A DNA stretch of 64,000 nt. Source: Bacillota bacterium. Lineage in GTDB: Bacteria; Bacillota; Clostridia; Acetivibrionales; JAFADI01. A model generated the notes under the pieces. The model was not told the DNA's origin, did no database searches, and was given only the letters and a program-made list of their open reading frames with translations. The DNA lies in the NCBI GenBank assembly GCA_023424965.1, contig JAFADI010000155.1:3876-67875 (forward strand). The letters run 5' to 3'. The position numbers and the translations under genes were made by a program. Of the stretch, positions 54,713 to 63,294 are shown piece by piece (within the stretch, counting starts at the first letter, position 1; every line of letters begins with the position of its first letter).

Positions 54713-56572
54713 TCAATCATTGCGTATTGATGCGGCAAGTATGGATTCGCTGCGGTTAATAAACCTCTCCACATCTTCGGGGTTAAGTGACTGCTGACTC
54801 AAAAGGGAAAGGTCGAACAGTTGATTGATGATAATGTCAGTCGCAGGCTGGTCCGACGATTTTAAGAGGAACCGGACAATTTCATTGTTCATGTTAATCA
54901 ATAACGTCCGCTTTGCCTGCTTCCCTTTTGCAGCAACATCCTTCGGATTGATGAGCCCGTATATTTCCAGCATGTCGGATACTCTCCGGGACTTTTCATC
55001 ATTTATGATGAGCGTAGAAATGTTGTCATGTTCGAGGTTGGTTATCTTAAGAGTTATTGTTTCGAGCCTCTCACCCAATGCTCTCCGGAACTTTTCCGTA
55101 AGTATTCTGACGTCTGGTCCATCGCCCTCGTCCAGAATTCCTTTGAAGAGGGATTCAATATTGGAATCAATCCGAAGGAATTTCAGATTGGGGTGAAGGA
55201 CTTCATATTTATGCATGAAGGGTTGATCGATGACATGGTCAAACAACAATGCGTTCAAGCTACACTTCTTGAAAATTTCAATGTAGTGTGCCTGTTCGAT
55301 TTCATCAGACGCGTAGTAGATCGTATCCGGGTGGCTGGTGCCTACACGGCTGGTGTACTCCTGGATTGTCTGGTAGTTCCCATAAATGTCCATAAAAATG
55401 ACTTTTCGTGTCATGACTGACGCAAAGATCTTGTCATTTAATATGCCATACTTAATGAAGGCATTCAAATGGGGCCAATGAGTTTCATAGGTCTTCCGCT
55501 GTTTTTCGAACATAGTATTCATTGCGATGGTGACTTCCTGGGACAGGCATTCGAAGATAAGCTCAAGCATAGTATCGCTTTGCTTATCTTCGCGTATGGT
55601 TGAACGGGAGACGACAAGGGGCAGATGGTCACACTCAATGATACCATTTTGGAGGCTGACAAATTTGGGGACCATTTCGCGGATGTTTTCACCGATATAA
55701 ACACCTCTGCTATAAATCTTGACGGTTCCATCCAATTCTTCCGTACCATTTCTTGTATTCCTGAAGAATAAAATGCCTCTCACACCGATATCTATGCTTT
55801 CAAACTGAATCCAGAACAACGGATCGCATACATCGTTGAAAAACTCCTTATAGAACGTATTCATGTCCGGCGGCAGGATCGTTGCCTCCGGTTGCTTCCA
55901 TACAGGAGAAGGATTGTTAACCAATACCTGCTTGTACCCGGGTGCTTCAAAATATATTGCAGTCTTTGAAAAAGCAAAGTATTTCTTTATGCTTTCATAG
56001 ATGAGTCCCGGATTATTCAAATAGGGGTTCTTCCCGTCAAGGCAGAGAATGACATCGGTACCTGTATCGGCCTTATGGCATGCTTTCATGGTATAGGACA
56101 TATCGGACATACAATCCCAGCGGACGGCCGGCATGCCACTTTTATAGGACTTTGTTTCGATGGCTACCTGATCCGCCAGCATGAAAGCCGAGTAAAAGCC
56201 TACTCCGAAATGGCCGATGATGGTGTCCTTACCGGCGTGATTGTTTTGAGCAATGAATTCGGTTGCACCTGAAAAAGCAATCTGGTTTATGTATTTGTGC
56301 ACCTCTTCTTCGCTCATACCAATTCCGTTATCGCTTATAATCAGGCGGTTTGTCTCAGGGACCAGTTTTACAGTGATTTTGCCCTCTGCCGGAGGGATGC
56401 TTCTATCTTTTTCTGTTAAATGAGAAAGCTTTTCGATGGCATCGGAAGCATTCGAAATAATTTCCCTAAAAACAATATCCTGCTCTGTGTACAACCACTT
56501 TTTCAGTATGGTAAAGATGTTTTTGCTCTCTATGGATAACAAACCCTTATGATCCGGTATCATTCCAGTCAT
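54713..56572 (-). CDS. htpG: Molecular chaperone HtpG (Hsp90)
   Basis: A 619-residue Hsp90 homologue. The N-terminal GHKL ATPase has FREIISNASDAIEKL near residue 35, IISDNGIGMSEEEV near 80 and IGHFGVGFYSAFM near 122; the middle and C-terminal dimerisation domains follow. It assists folding and iron-sulfur or flavin enzyme maturation in some bacteria. No canonical start is ideal: ATG 56572 is 11 nt after GGAAG, TTG 56578 is at 5 nt. It is divergent from the hydrolase gene and sits unusually among catabolic genes; it may be a second copy. Confidence 0.92.
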   Translation of the reverse strand: MTGMIPDHKGLLSIESKNIFTILKKWLYTEQDIVFREIISNASDAIEKLSHLTEKDRSIPPAEGKITVKLVPETNRLIISDNGIGMSEEEVHKYINQIAFSGATEFIAQNNHAGKDTIIGHFGVGFYSAFMLADQVAIETKSYKSGMPAVRWDCMSDMSYTMKACHKADTGTDVILCLDGKNPYLNNPGLIYESIKKYFAFSKTAIYFEAPGYKQVLVNNPSPVWKQPEATILPPDMNTFYKEFFNDVCDPLFWIQFESIDIGVRGILFFRNTRNGTEELDGTVKIYSRGVYIGENIREMVPKFVSLQNGIIECDHLPLVVSRSTIREDKQSDTMLELIFECLSQEVTIAMNTMFEKQRKTYETHWPHLNAFIKYGILNDKIFASVMTRKVIFMDIYGNYQTIQEYTSRVGTSHPDTIYYASDEIEQAHYIEIFKKCSLNALLFDHVIDQPFMHKYEVLHPNLKFLRIDSNIESLFKGILDEGDGPDVRILTEKFRRALGERLETITLKITNLEHDNISTLIINDEKSRRVSDMLEIYGLINPKDVAAKGKQAKRTLLINMNNEIVRFLLKSSDQPATDIIINQLFDLSLLSQQSLNPEDVERFINRSESILAASIRND

Positions 56573-56660
56573 AATCAACACCGCTTCCTTTGCTAAATAG
56601 TATATTGCTTAGCATTATAGCAAATTAAACAAGGAAATGGGCCAATAAATGCAAAACCTG

Positions 56661-56685
56661 TTATGCATATTATGAATTTTACAAT
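56661..56685 (+). promoter_or_regulatory. Putative operator upstream of the hydrolase gene
   Basis: The site begins TTATGCATATTATGA and ends ATTTTACAAT, matching 51507-51531 at 21 of 25 positions in the same orientation to its gene. It lies 92 nt before the ATG at 56778 and between the divergent htpG and hydrolase genes. Confidence 0.65.
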
Positions 56686-56777
56686 CCACCGTTGATTGCT
56701 TAAACTTTAACTATGAGTAATTAGCCGAAAGCTGTTATCTAAAAAATGACTTGAAATCAGGATGTGGAGGAGAAAAA

Positions 56778-57668
56778 ATGTCAAAGGTAAGAGAGACAAA
56801 CGCAAACTATGTAAAATGGCCGGCTTTTGAAGAAATCAAGGAAATGTTCAAAGAACATTTTATTATGGACAGACGTGAAGACGGTGTTGTAACTGTCCGT
56901 ATGCACTGCAAAGGTGGCCCGTTGATCTGGTCAATGGAACTGCATGATGCAATCGGTAAAATGTGGAGAATGCTCGGAACTGACCGTGAGACTGAGATGA
57001 TCATTTTCACCGGCACAGGCAATATCTGGGTTACCGACTTCGAAGCTGCAAGCTGGGCTCCTGAAGGAGATAATCCGGGTGAAACCAGATACAATCACAT
57101 GTTTGTTGACGGACGCCGCATGATAATTACTATGATTCAAGACGTTGAGGTCCCTACCCTTGGGGTACTCAGCGGTTCAGGCGGACATACCGAACTGGCG
57201 CTCATGTGTGATCTGGCAATCGCTGCCGACGATATCACCGTCCTTGACCCCCATATGTTACCAGGAATAAACAATGTGCCTGGCGACGGAATACACAGCT
57301 GTTTCTTTGAATTAATGCAGCCAAGATTCGCAGCCTGGTACCTGATGACCGGTGATAAGATGTCAGCGCAAGACCTTGTCAGACTGGGTTTGGTATCTGA
57401 AATCGTTCCAAGGGAAAAGCTGATGGATCGTGCATACGAAATCGCAGACATGTTAATGGCTCAGAACAGAGTTGCGAGAAGACTTACTTCACAGCTTGTC
57501 AGAAGAAACTGGAAGAAGAGGATTGCGGACGACCTGGATATGGCCTTCGGAACTGAAATGTTTGGTATGTTCTGTGCGAATGAACTGCATTCGGAATTAC
57601 TGTCAATGATTAAATACCTGGATATGGAAGGAAAAATCGATCCTCCGTGGAAAGGTAAAATTCGATAA
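56778..57668 (+). CDS. Crotonase-fold beta-diketone hydrolase, 6-oxocamphor-hydrolase-like
   Basis: A 296-residue crotonase-superfamily protein. VTVRMHCKGGPLIW, EMIIFTGTGNIW and NNVPGDGIHS align by eye with 6-oxocamphor hydrolase, which opens a cyclic beta-diketone by C-C hydrolysis. The residues matching its catalytic set are present: His in SGGHTELA, His in LDPHMLPG, Asp in VPGDGIH and Glu in GTEMFG. This argues against a simple enoyl-CoA hydratase. Dihydrophloroglucinol, a cyclic beta-diketone, would be a fitting substrate here. GGAGGAG lies 5 nt before the ATG at 56778. Confidence 0.8.
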   Translation: MSKVRETNANYVKWPAFEEIKEMFKEHFIMDRREDGVVTVRMHCKGGPLIWSMELHDAIGKMWRMLGTDRETEMIIFTGTGNIWVTDFEAASWAPEGDNPGETRYNHMFVDGRRMIITMIQDVEVPTLGVLSGSGGHTELALMCDLAIAADDITVLDPHMLPGINNVPGDGIHSCFFELMQPRFAAWYLMTGDKMSAQDLVRLGLVSEIVPREKLMDRAYEIADMLMAQNRVARRLTSQLVRRNWKKRIADDLDMAFGTEMFGMFCANELHSELLSMIKYLDMEGKIDPPWKGKIR

Positions 57669-57678
57669 CTTGATGCAT

Positions 57679-57710
57679 GCGGAGGATTTTCGAATTCTCC
57701 GCCTTTTATT
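57679..57710 (+). terminator. Rho-independent terminator of the hydrolase gene
   Basis: GCGGAG at 57679-57684 pairs with CTCCGC at 57697-57702, with inner ATT and AAT pairing around TTCG, followed by a T-rich tail. Confidence 0.75.
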
Positions 57711-57758
57711 TATTTAGAAAACCCTGCTCCATGCCCATTTAAAGACTTGAATTTTTAG

Positions 57759-58676
57759 TCAACTACTGCTGATTTTTTCTGTACTTAGTTTATACACAAT
57801 ATCGATAAAGCTTTTGACCAATTCTGAGGTGTTTGATTTTTTATACAGCATGACAATTGAGCATTTTGCTGAAAAGTCATCCAAATCGATGTAGGATATA
57901 TTCTCATTTCCGCTTTTGGATTTTGTCAAAGATGCCGGAACGATACCATAGCCCAGGCCTAGTGAAGCTTCAAGCATCACAGAGTCGGTTGTATTCACGT
58001 AGGTTGTATTGATTTTCTTGACACCGGCAAAATTCTGAAGCTCATGCAATATCAGTTTCAGGAAAGGCGGCTCAATATATGAAGGCAAGATCAAAGGCAA
58101 TGATTTTACGACTTCGGGAATCATTTTTTTCGTTGGATTCTCGAAAAATTTTGATGGTACAGCCAGTGAAAAACAGTCGGTACCGACAGTAATGCTCTCA
58201 AGGTCTTCATAACCAGAAGCGGCAAAATCATAAGTGAATCCAAGGTTATATATGCTATATTGGACGGCGCAGGGAATTTCATTAAAATCATAACTCTCAA
58301 CGATAAGTTTTATTGAAGGGTACTTATCCTGCATAAAAGTCAGGGCATCGGATAAAACCTGACACAATTTGCCCGGTGAGGTAATTCTCAGTATTCCGGA
58401 ATTGCCTCTGTCTGCGGATTGAACGTTGCCGATGACGATTTCCATATGTTTCATGAGAAGGTCACATTCCGCATAAAGCACCTTGCCGGCTTCCGTCAAT
58501 TCCATCTGCTTGTTGCTGCGCTCAAAAAGCTTTACGCTAAGTTCATTTTCCAGAGCGATGATATTGCGGCTCAGTGTTGACTGGCTGATATAAAAGTGTT
58601 TGGCAGCTTTTGTTATGTTTCTGTACCTGGCTATATACTGGAAATATTGCAACATTTCAAGGTTTATAACAATCAC
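57759..58676 (-). CDS. LysR-type transcriptional regulator 2
   Basis: A 305-residue LTTR with the helix-turn-helix ITKAAKHFYISQSTLSRNIIALENELSVKLFER and an effector domain. It converges on the hydrolase gene, making it a candidate for binding the operators at 51507 and 56661. The start is odd: GGAGGTG is followed by ATT-GTT-ATA-AAC-CTT before the first in-frame ATG at 58655. The GTG at 58676 overlaps the ribosome site. The family usually starts just where ATA stands, so a non-canonical start or a mutated ATG is possible. Confidence 0.86.
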   Translation of the reverse strand: MIVINLEMLQYFQYIARYRNITKAAKHFYISQSTLSRNIIALENELSVKLFERSNKQMELTEAGKVLYAECDLLMKHMEIVIGNVQSADRGNSGILRITSPGKLCQVLSDALTFMQDKYPSIKLIVESYDFNEIPCAVQYSIYNLGFTYDFAASGYEDLESITVGTDCFSLAVPSKFFENPTKKMIPEVVKSLPLILPSYIEPPFLKLILHELQNFAGVKKINTTYVNTTDSVMLEASLGLGYGIVPASLTKSKSGNENISYIDLDDFSAKCSIVMLYKKSNTSELVKSFIDIVYKLSTEKISSS

Positions 58677-58840
58677 CTCCGCAAAAGTATATCTGGTCTG
58701 AATTTTATCATAGAAATTGAACAGAAATCAATGATAAGCCGGGAGTAATATTCTCGTGTTTCGATTCTCCCATGCCCTTTATCCCAAGCTTCAGATGCTG
58801 GTAGAAAATATTTTCGGTTTTTTAACGGAGTTATGCAAGA

Positions 58841-58873
58841 TTATCATTTGAAAATCTGATTGTCAAATGATAA
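58841..58873. promoter_or_regulatory. Perfect inverted repeat upstream of rex
   Basis: TTATCATTTGA (58841-58851) and TCAAATGATAA (58863-58873) are perfect 11-bp arms with an 11-nt spacer, ending 35 nt before the rex start. It does not match the known Rex consensus. It may bind another regulator or form an RNA hairpin. Confidence 0.55.
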
Positions 58874-58908
58874 AATAGATATGATTTGTTTTGATTCGAG
58901 GTGCAAAG

Positions 58909-59574
58909 GTGCAAAATGAAAAAATGATTCCAACACCTGTTTTATCGCGTCTGCCAAGGTACTACAGATACCTGATTTCTCTGTTCAATATGGGTATTGC
59001 AAGGATTTCCTCAAAGGATCTTGCGAAAAGAATGGGAACTACTTCATCGCAGGTCAGACAGGATTTTTTTAGTTTTGGCGCAAATGGTTTGCAGGGATAT
59101 GGGTATGAGGTTGAGCATTTATTGGGTGAAATTGGAAAAATATTGGGAATTGAAACGCCGAAGAAAGTGATTGTCATTGGGGCAGGCAGTTTGGGACAGG
59201 CTTTGGTCAAGCATGCCGATTTTGAAAAAAAGGGGTTCAAGGTGATCGGCATATTTGATGTCAATGCCCAAATCATCGGCAAGGAAATCAGGGGCACCAG
59301 GATTTTACACATGGATTCACTTGCTGAATTCACACAAAATAATGATGTTGACATTGCAATCATTACAATTCCTGATGCCCAGGCCGTTGAGGTTGTGAAT
59401 CAGGTGTGCAGGCTTGGAATAAAGGGTATATGGAATTATGCACAGGTAGAACTGAAGGTTCCGCCTGGCGTGAGTGTGGAAAACATCCACATGATCGACA
59501 GCTTGATGATTCTAGGTTACAAATTAAAGCATGAAAAGCAAAAGCTAGCGAAAACAAGCAAAAACAATAATTAA
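58909..59574 (+). CDS. rex: Redox-sensing transcriptional repressor Rex
   Basis: A 221-residue Rex. The N-terminal winged helix contains RLPRYYRYL, RISSKDLAKRMGTTSSQVRQDFF and FGANGLQGYGYEV. The NAD(H)-binding Rossmann fold begins VIVIGAGSLGQALVKH near residue 85. Rex releases DNA when NADH/NAD+ rises and controls fermentation and hydrogenase genes in clostridia; the hydrogenase operon starts 237 nt downstream. GTG 58909 follows GAGG at 9 nt; ATG 58924 is an alternative. Confidence 0.92.
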   Translation: MQNEKMIPTPVLSRLPRYYRYLISLFNMGIARISSKDLAKRMGTTSSQVRQDFFSFGANGLQGYGYEVEHLLGEIGKILGIETPKKVIVIGAGSLGQALVKHADFEKKGFKVIGIFDVNAQIIGKEIRGTRILHMDSLAEFTQNNDVDIAIITIPDAQAVEVVNQVCRLGIKGIWNYAQVELKVPPGVSVENIHMIDSLMILGYKLKHEKQKLAKTSKNNN

Positions 59575-59588
59575 AATTCACTTCTTTT

Positions 59589-59628
59589 AAAGAAGCCGAT
59601 TGCTTATAAAATCAGGCTTCTTTTTTTT
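59589..59628 (+). terminator. Rho-independent terminator of rex
   Basis: AAAGAAGCC (59589-59597) pairs with GGCTTCTTT (59615-59623), continuing into a T-run. Confidence 0.85.
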
Positions 59629-59646
59629 GATAATTTTATAACGTCC

Positions 59647-59660
59647 ATTGTTAAAACAAT
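59647..59660. promoter_or_regulatory. Palindrome resembling a compressed Rex site
   Basis: ATTGTTAAAACAAT is perfectly palindromic and lies 72 nt before the -35 box of the hydrogenase operon. Rex sites usually read TTGTTAA, four bases, TTAACAA; here the halves are overlapped, so Rex binding is uncertain. Confidence 0.3.
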
Positions 59661-59731
59661 TTGCAAATTATTTTGATCTTTTTATGATATAAACATCAAT
59701 TTGTGTTATCTGGACGAAAGATTAACTTTCA

Positions 59732-59760
59732 TTGACCTAGGACAAAAACGATACTATACT
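59732..59760 (+). promoter_or_regulatory. Sigma-A promoter of the hydrogenase operon
   Basis: TTGACC at 59732-59737, a 17-nt spacer and TATACT at 59755-59760, 52 nt before hndA. Confidence 0.7.
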
Positions 59761-59811
59761 TCAAATCAATAAATTGCCAAAAAATATCAAGGAATCGAAG
59801 GAGGGTATGAA

Positions 59812-60300
59812 ATGGGATTTGATTCCAAAGCAAACGATGGCCGAAAATCACCTGGCAACATGGTTCCTCTTTTGCAAGCGCTTCTGGCCGCCCAGGACGA
59901 TTGCCCGAACAGGTATATAAGTGCAGATGTAGTAAATGAGATAGCCTCACAATACGGAATATCGCGATGCAGAGTATATTCAACCGCATCTTTTTACAGT
60001 GAAATCTCTTTAAAGCCGAGGGGGCTCCATTTGATAAGGGTATGTACAAATGCTCCGTGTGAGAATGCCGGAAAAGCTGAGGTATTGAGAGCGATTGAAA
60101 ATGAATTGGGGATAAGCCTGGGACAGACGACAAAGGATGGCCTCTTCACACTTGAGAGCGTCAATTGCCTGGGGGCATGTTACATGTCTCCTGCAATAAA
60201 GGTTGACGATACGGTTTATGGGAACTTAACGGGAGAAGAGGTTGCTTCGATATTAAGTGATTTATATGAGGAGTACCAAAATGAAAAATATTCAAAATGA
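59812..60300 (+). CDS. hndA: Hydrogenase diaphorase subunit HndA (NuoE-like, [2Fe-2S])
   Basis: A 162-residue thioredoxin-fold ferredoxin of the 24-kDa complex I family. Four cysteines bind [2Fe-2S]: CTNAPC near residue 80 and CLGAC near 120. With HndC and HndD it forms the NAD(P)-linked [FeFe]-hydrogenase. GAAGGAGG precedes the ATG. The 3' end overlaps hndC by 20 nt. An hndB-like gene is not present. Confidence 0.9.
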   Translation: MGFDSKANDGRKSPGNMVPLLQALLAAQDDCPNRYISADVVNEIASQYGISRCRVYSTASFYSEISLKPRGLHLIRVCTNAPCENAGKAEVLRAIENELGISLGQTTKDGLFTLESVNCLGACYMSPAIKVDDTVYGNLTGEEVASILSDLYEEYQNEKYSK

Positions 60301-61567
60301 AAAAATGATTTTCAATATGAGACCGGATGAGTATGTAGACCTGCCGCTATACAGGCAAAGGGGAGGTTATGCGGCTTTGAAAAAGGTTCTTCATGAAAAC
60401 CCGGAGCATATGGTCGATGAAATAAAAAATTCGGGCCTGCGTGGGAGAGGCGGCGCGGCTTTTCCAACAGGACTCAAAGTACAAATGGTGCGAAACAATT
60501 CCGAAACCGACAGATTTATCCTATGCAATGCGGATGAAGGTGAACCAGGTACCTTCAAGGACCGTTTCATCATGACCCATATTCCATTCCAATTGCTTGA
60601 AGGCATTACAATTGCCGCTTATCTGTCAGGAGCTGCAAAAGGTTATATCTATATCCGCCATGAATACCCTGAAGCCCGAAATATTCTTCTTAGCAGCATA
60701 AAAGCAGCAATAAAAGCCGGATACCTCGGAAAACAAATAATGGGAACCGGCTTTAGCCTTGACCTGGAGCTGTTTTCAGGGGCGGGAAGCTATTTGTGCG
60801 GGGAGGAGACTGCATTGTTGTCATCCATTGAAGGCAAAAAGGGGCGGCCTCGTGTAAAACCACCCTATCCGACACAAAAAGGTCTCTGGGGTAAACCGAC
60901 ACTGATAAACAACGTGGAGACACTGGCAAACCTTCCTAAAATTTTTGAAAAGGGTGCGGACTGGTACCGTTCAATAGGCACAAAAGACAGTCATGGTACA
61001 AAATTAATCTCTCTCTCAGGAGATGTGGCCCATCGTGGACTTGTAGAAGTTCCGTTTGGCGTGTCCTTCAATGAGATAATCCATAAACATGGAGGTGGCC
61101 CAAAACCTGAAAGAATGATCAAAGCAGTCAACATTGGAGGTGCGTCGGGAATTCTTGTCCCACCTGCAATGCTTGATACTCCTTTGGAATATGGGGCCTG
61201 TGCCAAAGCAGGGATTACCATAGGCTCCGGAGCCATTTTCGTGCTTGATGACACCCGGTCGATCCTGTCAAATGTACATAACCGCATACGGTTTTTTCTT
61301 CATGAAAGCTGCGGAAAATGCACCCCATGCAGGGAAGGCCTCAGGCAGGCAAATTATCTGGTTGATAAAATAATATCCGGAAGATCAAGATTCAAAGATG
61401 TTGACACGCTGGAACGTTATACCCGTGCGATACAGGAGGCTTCCTTCTGCGGACTGGGGCAGGCAGCAGGGAACAGCTTAAGATCTTCACTTGAGTATTA
61501 CGGCGATGAATACCTGGCACACTGCAATAAAAACGGTGTTATAAACCGGATGGAGGCATCAAGATAA
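60281..61567 (+). CDS. hndC: Hydrogenase diaphorase subunit HndC (NuoF-like)
   Basis: A 428-residue NuoF-family protein with FMN and NADH sites (GRGGAAFPTGLK near residue 52, NADEGEPGTFKDR near 83, GAGSYLCGEETALLSSIEG near 165) and the [4Fe-4S] motif ESCGKCTPCREG near 345. It lacks the extra N- and C-terminal ferredoxin domains of larger HydB proteins. GAGGAG supports the ATG at 60281 inside the end of hndA. It ends TAATG, overlapping the start of hndD by one base. Confidence 0.92.
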   Translation: MKNIQNEKMIFNMRPDEYVDLPLYRQRGGYAALKKVLHENPEHMVDEIKNSGLRGRGGAAFPTGLKVQMVRNNSETDRFILCNADEGEPGTFKDRFIMTHIPFQLLEGITIAAYLSGAAKGYIYIRHEYPEARNILLSSIKAAIKAGYLGKQIMGTGFSLDLELFSGAGSYLCGEETALLSSIEGKKGRPRVKPPYPTQKGLWGKPTLINNVETLANLPKIFEKGADWYRSIGTKDSHGTKLISLSGDVAHRGLVEVPFGVSFNEIIHKHGGGPKPERMIKAVNIGGASGILVPPAMLDTPLEYGACAKAGITIGSGAIFVLDDTRSILSNVHNRIRFFLHESCGKCTPCREGLRQANYLVDKIISGRSRFKDVDTLERYTRAIQEASFCGLGQAAGNSLRSSLEYYGDEYLAHCNKNGVINRMEASR

Positions 61568-63294
61568 TGGAAAAGTTACATATATGCCTGAATGGAAAAG
61601 AAGCAGAGGTACAAAAGGGTGTTTCCATATTGGAGGCGGCAAAACAACAGGGGATATTTCTGCCCACGCTTTGTCACCATCCGGATCACAAGGTAAGAGC
61701 AAATTGCCGGGTATGTGTCGTTGAAGTCGAAGGAATAAAAAATCTGGTGGCGTCATGTTCAACACCGGTTGCAGAGGGCATGAAAATTACCACCAATTCT
61801 TCACGGGTTAGAGAAACGGTCAGGACAATACTGGAATTGATTCTTGCAAACCATCCCCGGGAATGCCTGACCTGCATAAGGAATGGCGACTGTGAATTAA
61901 GGAAATTAGCGGCGAAATTCTGTGTAAGGGATGTGCAGGGAGAGAAAATGAAGCTGGCAGCTTCCCTTGACATGTCCACTCCAGCGCTTGTGAGGAATCC
62001 GAACAAATGCATAAAATGTGGACGTTGTGCTGAAGTCTGCCATGGCATTCAGGAAGTTGGAATATTATACACGCTGAACCGCAGCACGGAGGTGTGCATA
62101 GCGCCTGAATACGGCAAAAAGCTTTCGGAAGTGGCCTGTGTCCTATGTGGCCAATGCGCTTTGGCATGCCCGGTGGGAGCAATTTATGAGAAAGATGATA
62201 CCGAGATTGTCTGGGAAGCAATTTCAAATCCTAAAAAGCATGTTTTGGTGCAGGTTGCACCTTCTGTCCGGGTTTCGATAGCAGAAGAATTCGGTTTGCC
62301 TGCAGGTGAAATTTCCACTTCAAAACTGATATCCGCGCTCAGGATGATTGGGTTTGACCGGGTATTTGATACTGACTTTTCTGCTGATCTTACCATCATT
62401 GAAGAAGGGCATGAATTACTGCACAGGTTAAAAACCGGAGGAGTACTTCCAATGCTTACATCCTGCAGTCCAGGATGGATTAACTATATTGAAAACTACT
62501 ATCCGGAGTTACTGCCGCATGTATCGACCTGCAAGTCTCCGCAGCAGATGTTTGGCGCTCTAGCCAAAACCTATTATCCTCAAATCAGCGGAATTCCTGC
62601 TGAAGATATCTTTGTTGTGTCAATTATGCCTTGCACTGCCAAAAAGTATGAGTCACAAAGGCCTGAAATGAATTCCAGTGGCTATCGCGATGTAGATGCT
62701 GTCTTGACAACCAGAGAGCTTGGAAGGATGCTGAGGTATGAAGGTATCGAATTCAATATGCTTCCTGACGGAGAGTTTGATTCGCCTCTGGGAATATCCA
62801 CGGGTGCAGGCGCTATTTTCGGTGCGACAGGAGGTGTAATGGAGGCTGCACTGCGTACAGTATATAAAGCAGTCACGGGAAAAGAGCTTGAAAGGCTGGA
62901 GTTTGAAGAAGTGCGCGGTATGGAGGGCATAAAGGCTGTAACTGTCGATCTTGATGGGACAGAAGCAAAAGTGGCGGTGGCACATGGTCTTGCAAATGCG
63001 AAGAAGATGCTCGAAAGGATTAAAAACCGGGAGAATGATTTTTCTTTTATCGAGGTGATGTGCTGTCCCGGAGGGTGTATCGGGGGTGGTGGCCAGCCAT
63101 ACGGCATTAATAACGAGGTTCGCAAAAAGCGTATGAATGCCTTGTATAGGATTGACCGGGGAATGCCAATACGTAAATCCCATGAGAATCCGGCAGTAAA
63201 AGAGCTTTATGACAATTATCTGAAAAAACCCCTGGGAGAGAAATCCCGTAAGCTTTTACATACTTGTTACACCAGCAGAAGCCGGCTGACCTAA
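61567..63294 (+). CDS. hndD: [FeFe]-hydrogenase catalytic subunit HndD
   Basis: A 575-residue hydrogenase. The N-terminus binds [2Fe-2S] (FLPTLCHHP, RANCRVC), a His-Cys3 [4Fe-4S] (HPRECLTC), and two [4Fe-4S] (CIKCGRCAEVC near 142 and CVLCGQCALACP near 185). The H-cluster motifs are TSCSPGW near 298, MPCTAKKYE near 353 and EVMCCPGGCIGGGGQP near 495. Most single-subunit enzymes read TSCCPGW, so one of two adjacent Cys is Ser here. With HndA and HndC it may bifurcate electrons between NAD(P)H and ferredoxin. It could supply reducing power from H2 to the reductases of the island. Confidence 0.94.
   Translation: MEKLHICLNGKEAEVQKGVSILEAAKQQGIFLPTLCHHPDHKVRANCRVCVVEVEGIKNLVASCSTPVAEGMKITTNSSRVRETVRTILELILANHPRECLTCIRNGDCELRKLAAKFCVRDVQGEKMKLAASLDMSTPALVRNPNKCIKCGRCAEVCHGIQEVGILYTLNRSTEVCIAPEYGKKLSEVACVLCGQCALACPVGAIYEKDDTEIVWEAISNPKKHVLVQVAPSVRVSIAEEFGLPAGEISTSKLISALRMIGFDRVFDTDFSADLTIIEEGHELLHRLKTGGVLPMLTSCSPGWINYIENYYPELLPHVSTCKSPQQMFGALAKTYYPQISGIPAEDIFVVSIMPCTAKKYESQRPEMNSSGYRDVDAVLTTRELGRMLRYEGIEFNMLPDGEFDSPLGISTGAGAIFGATGGVMEAALRTVYKAVTGKELERLEFEEVRGMEGIKAVTVDLDGTEAKVAVAHGLANAKKMLERIKNRENDFSFIEVMCCPGGCIGGGGQPYGINNEVRKKRMNALYRIDRGMPIRKSHENPAVKELYDNYLKKPLGEKSRKLLHTCYTSRSRLT

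Noticed and set aside
58677..58840. Possible tRNA in the rex upstream region (a GTTTCGATTC-like stretch)
   Set aside because: No acceptor stem or anticodon arm can be folded around it.
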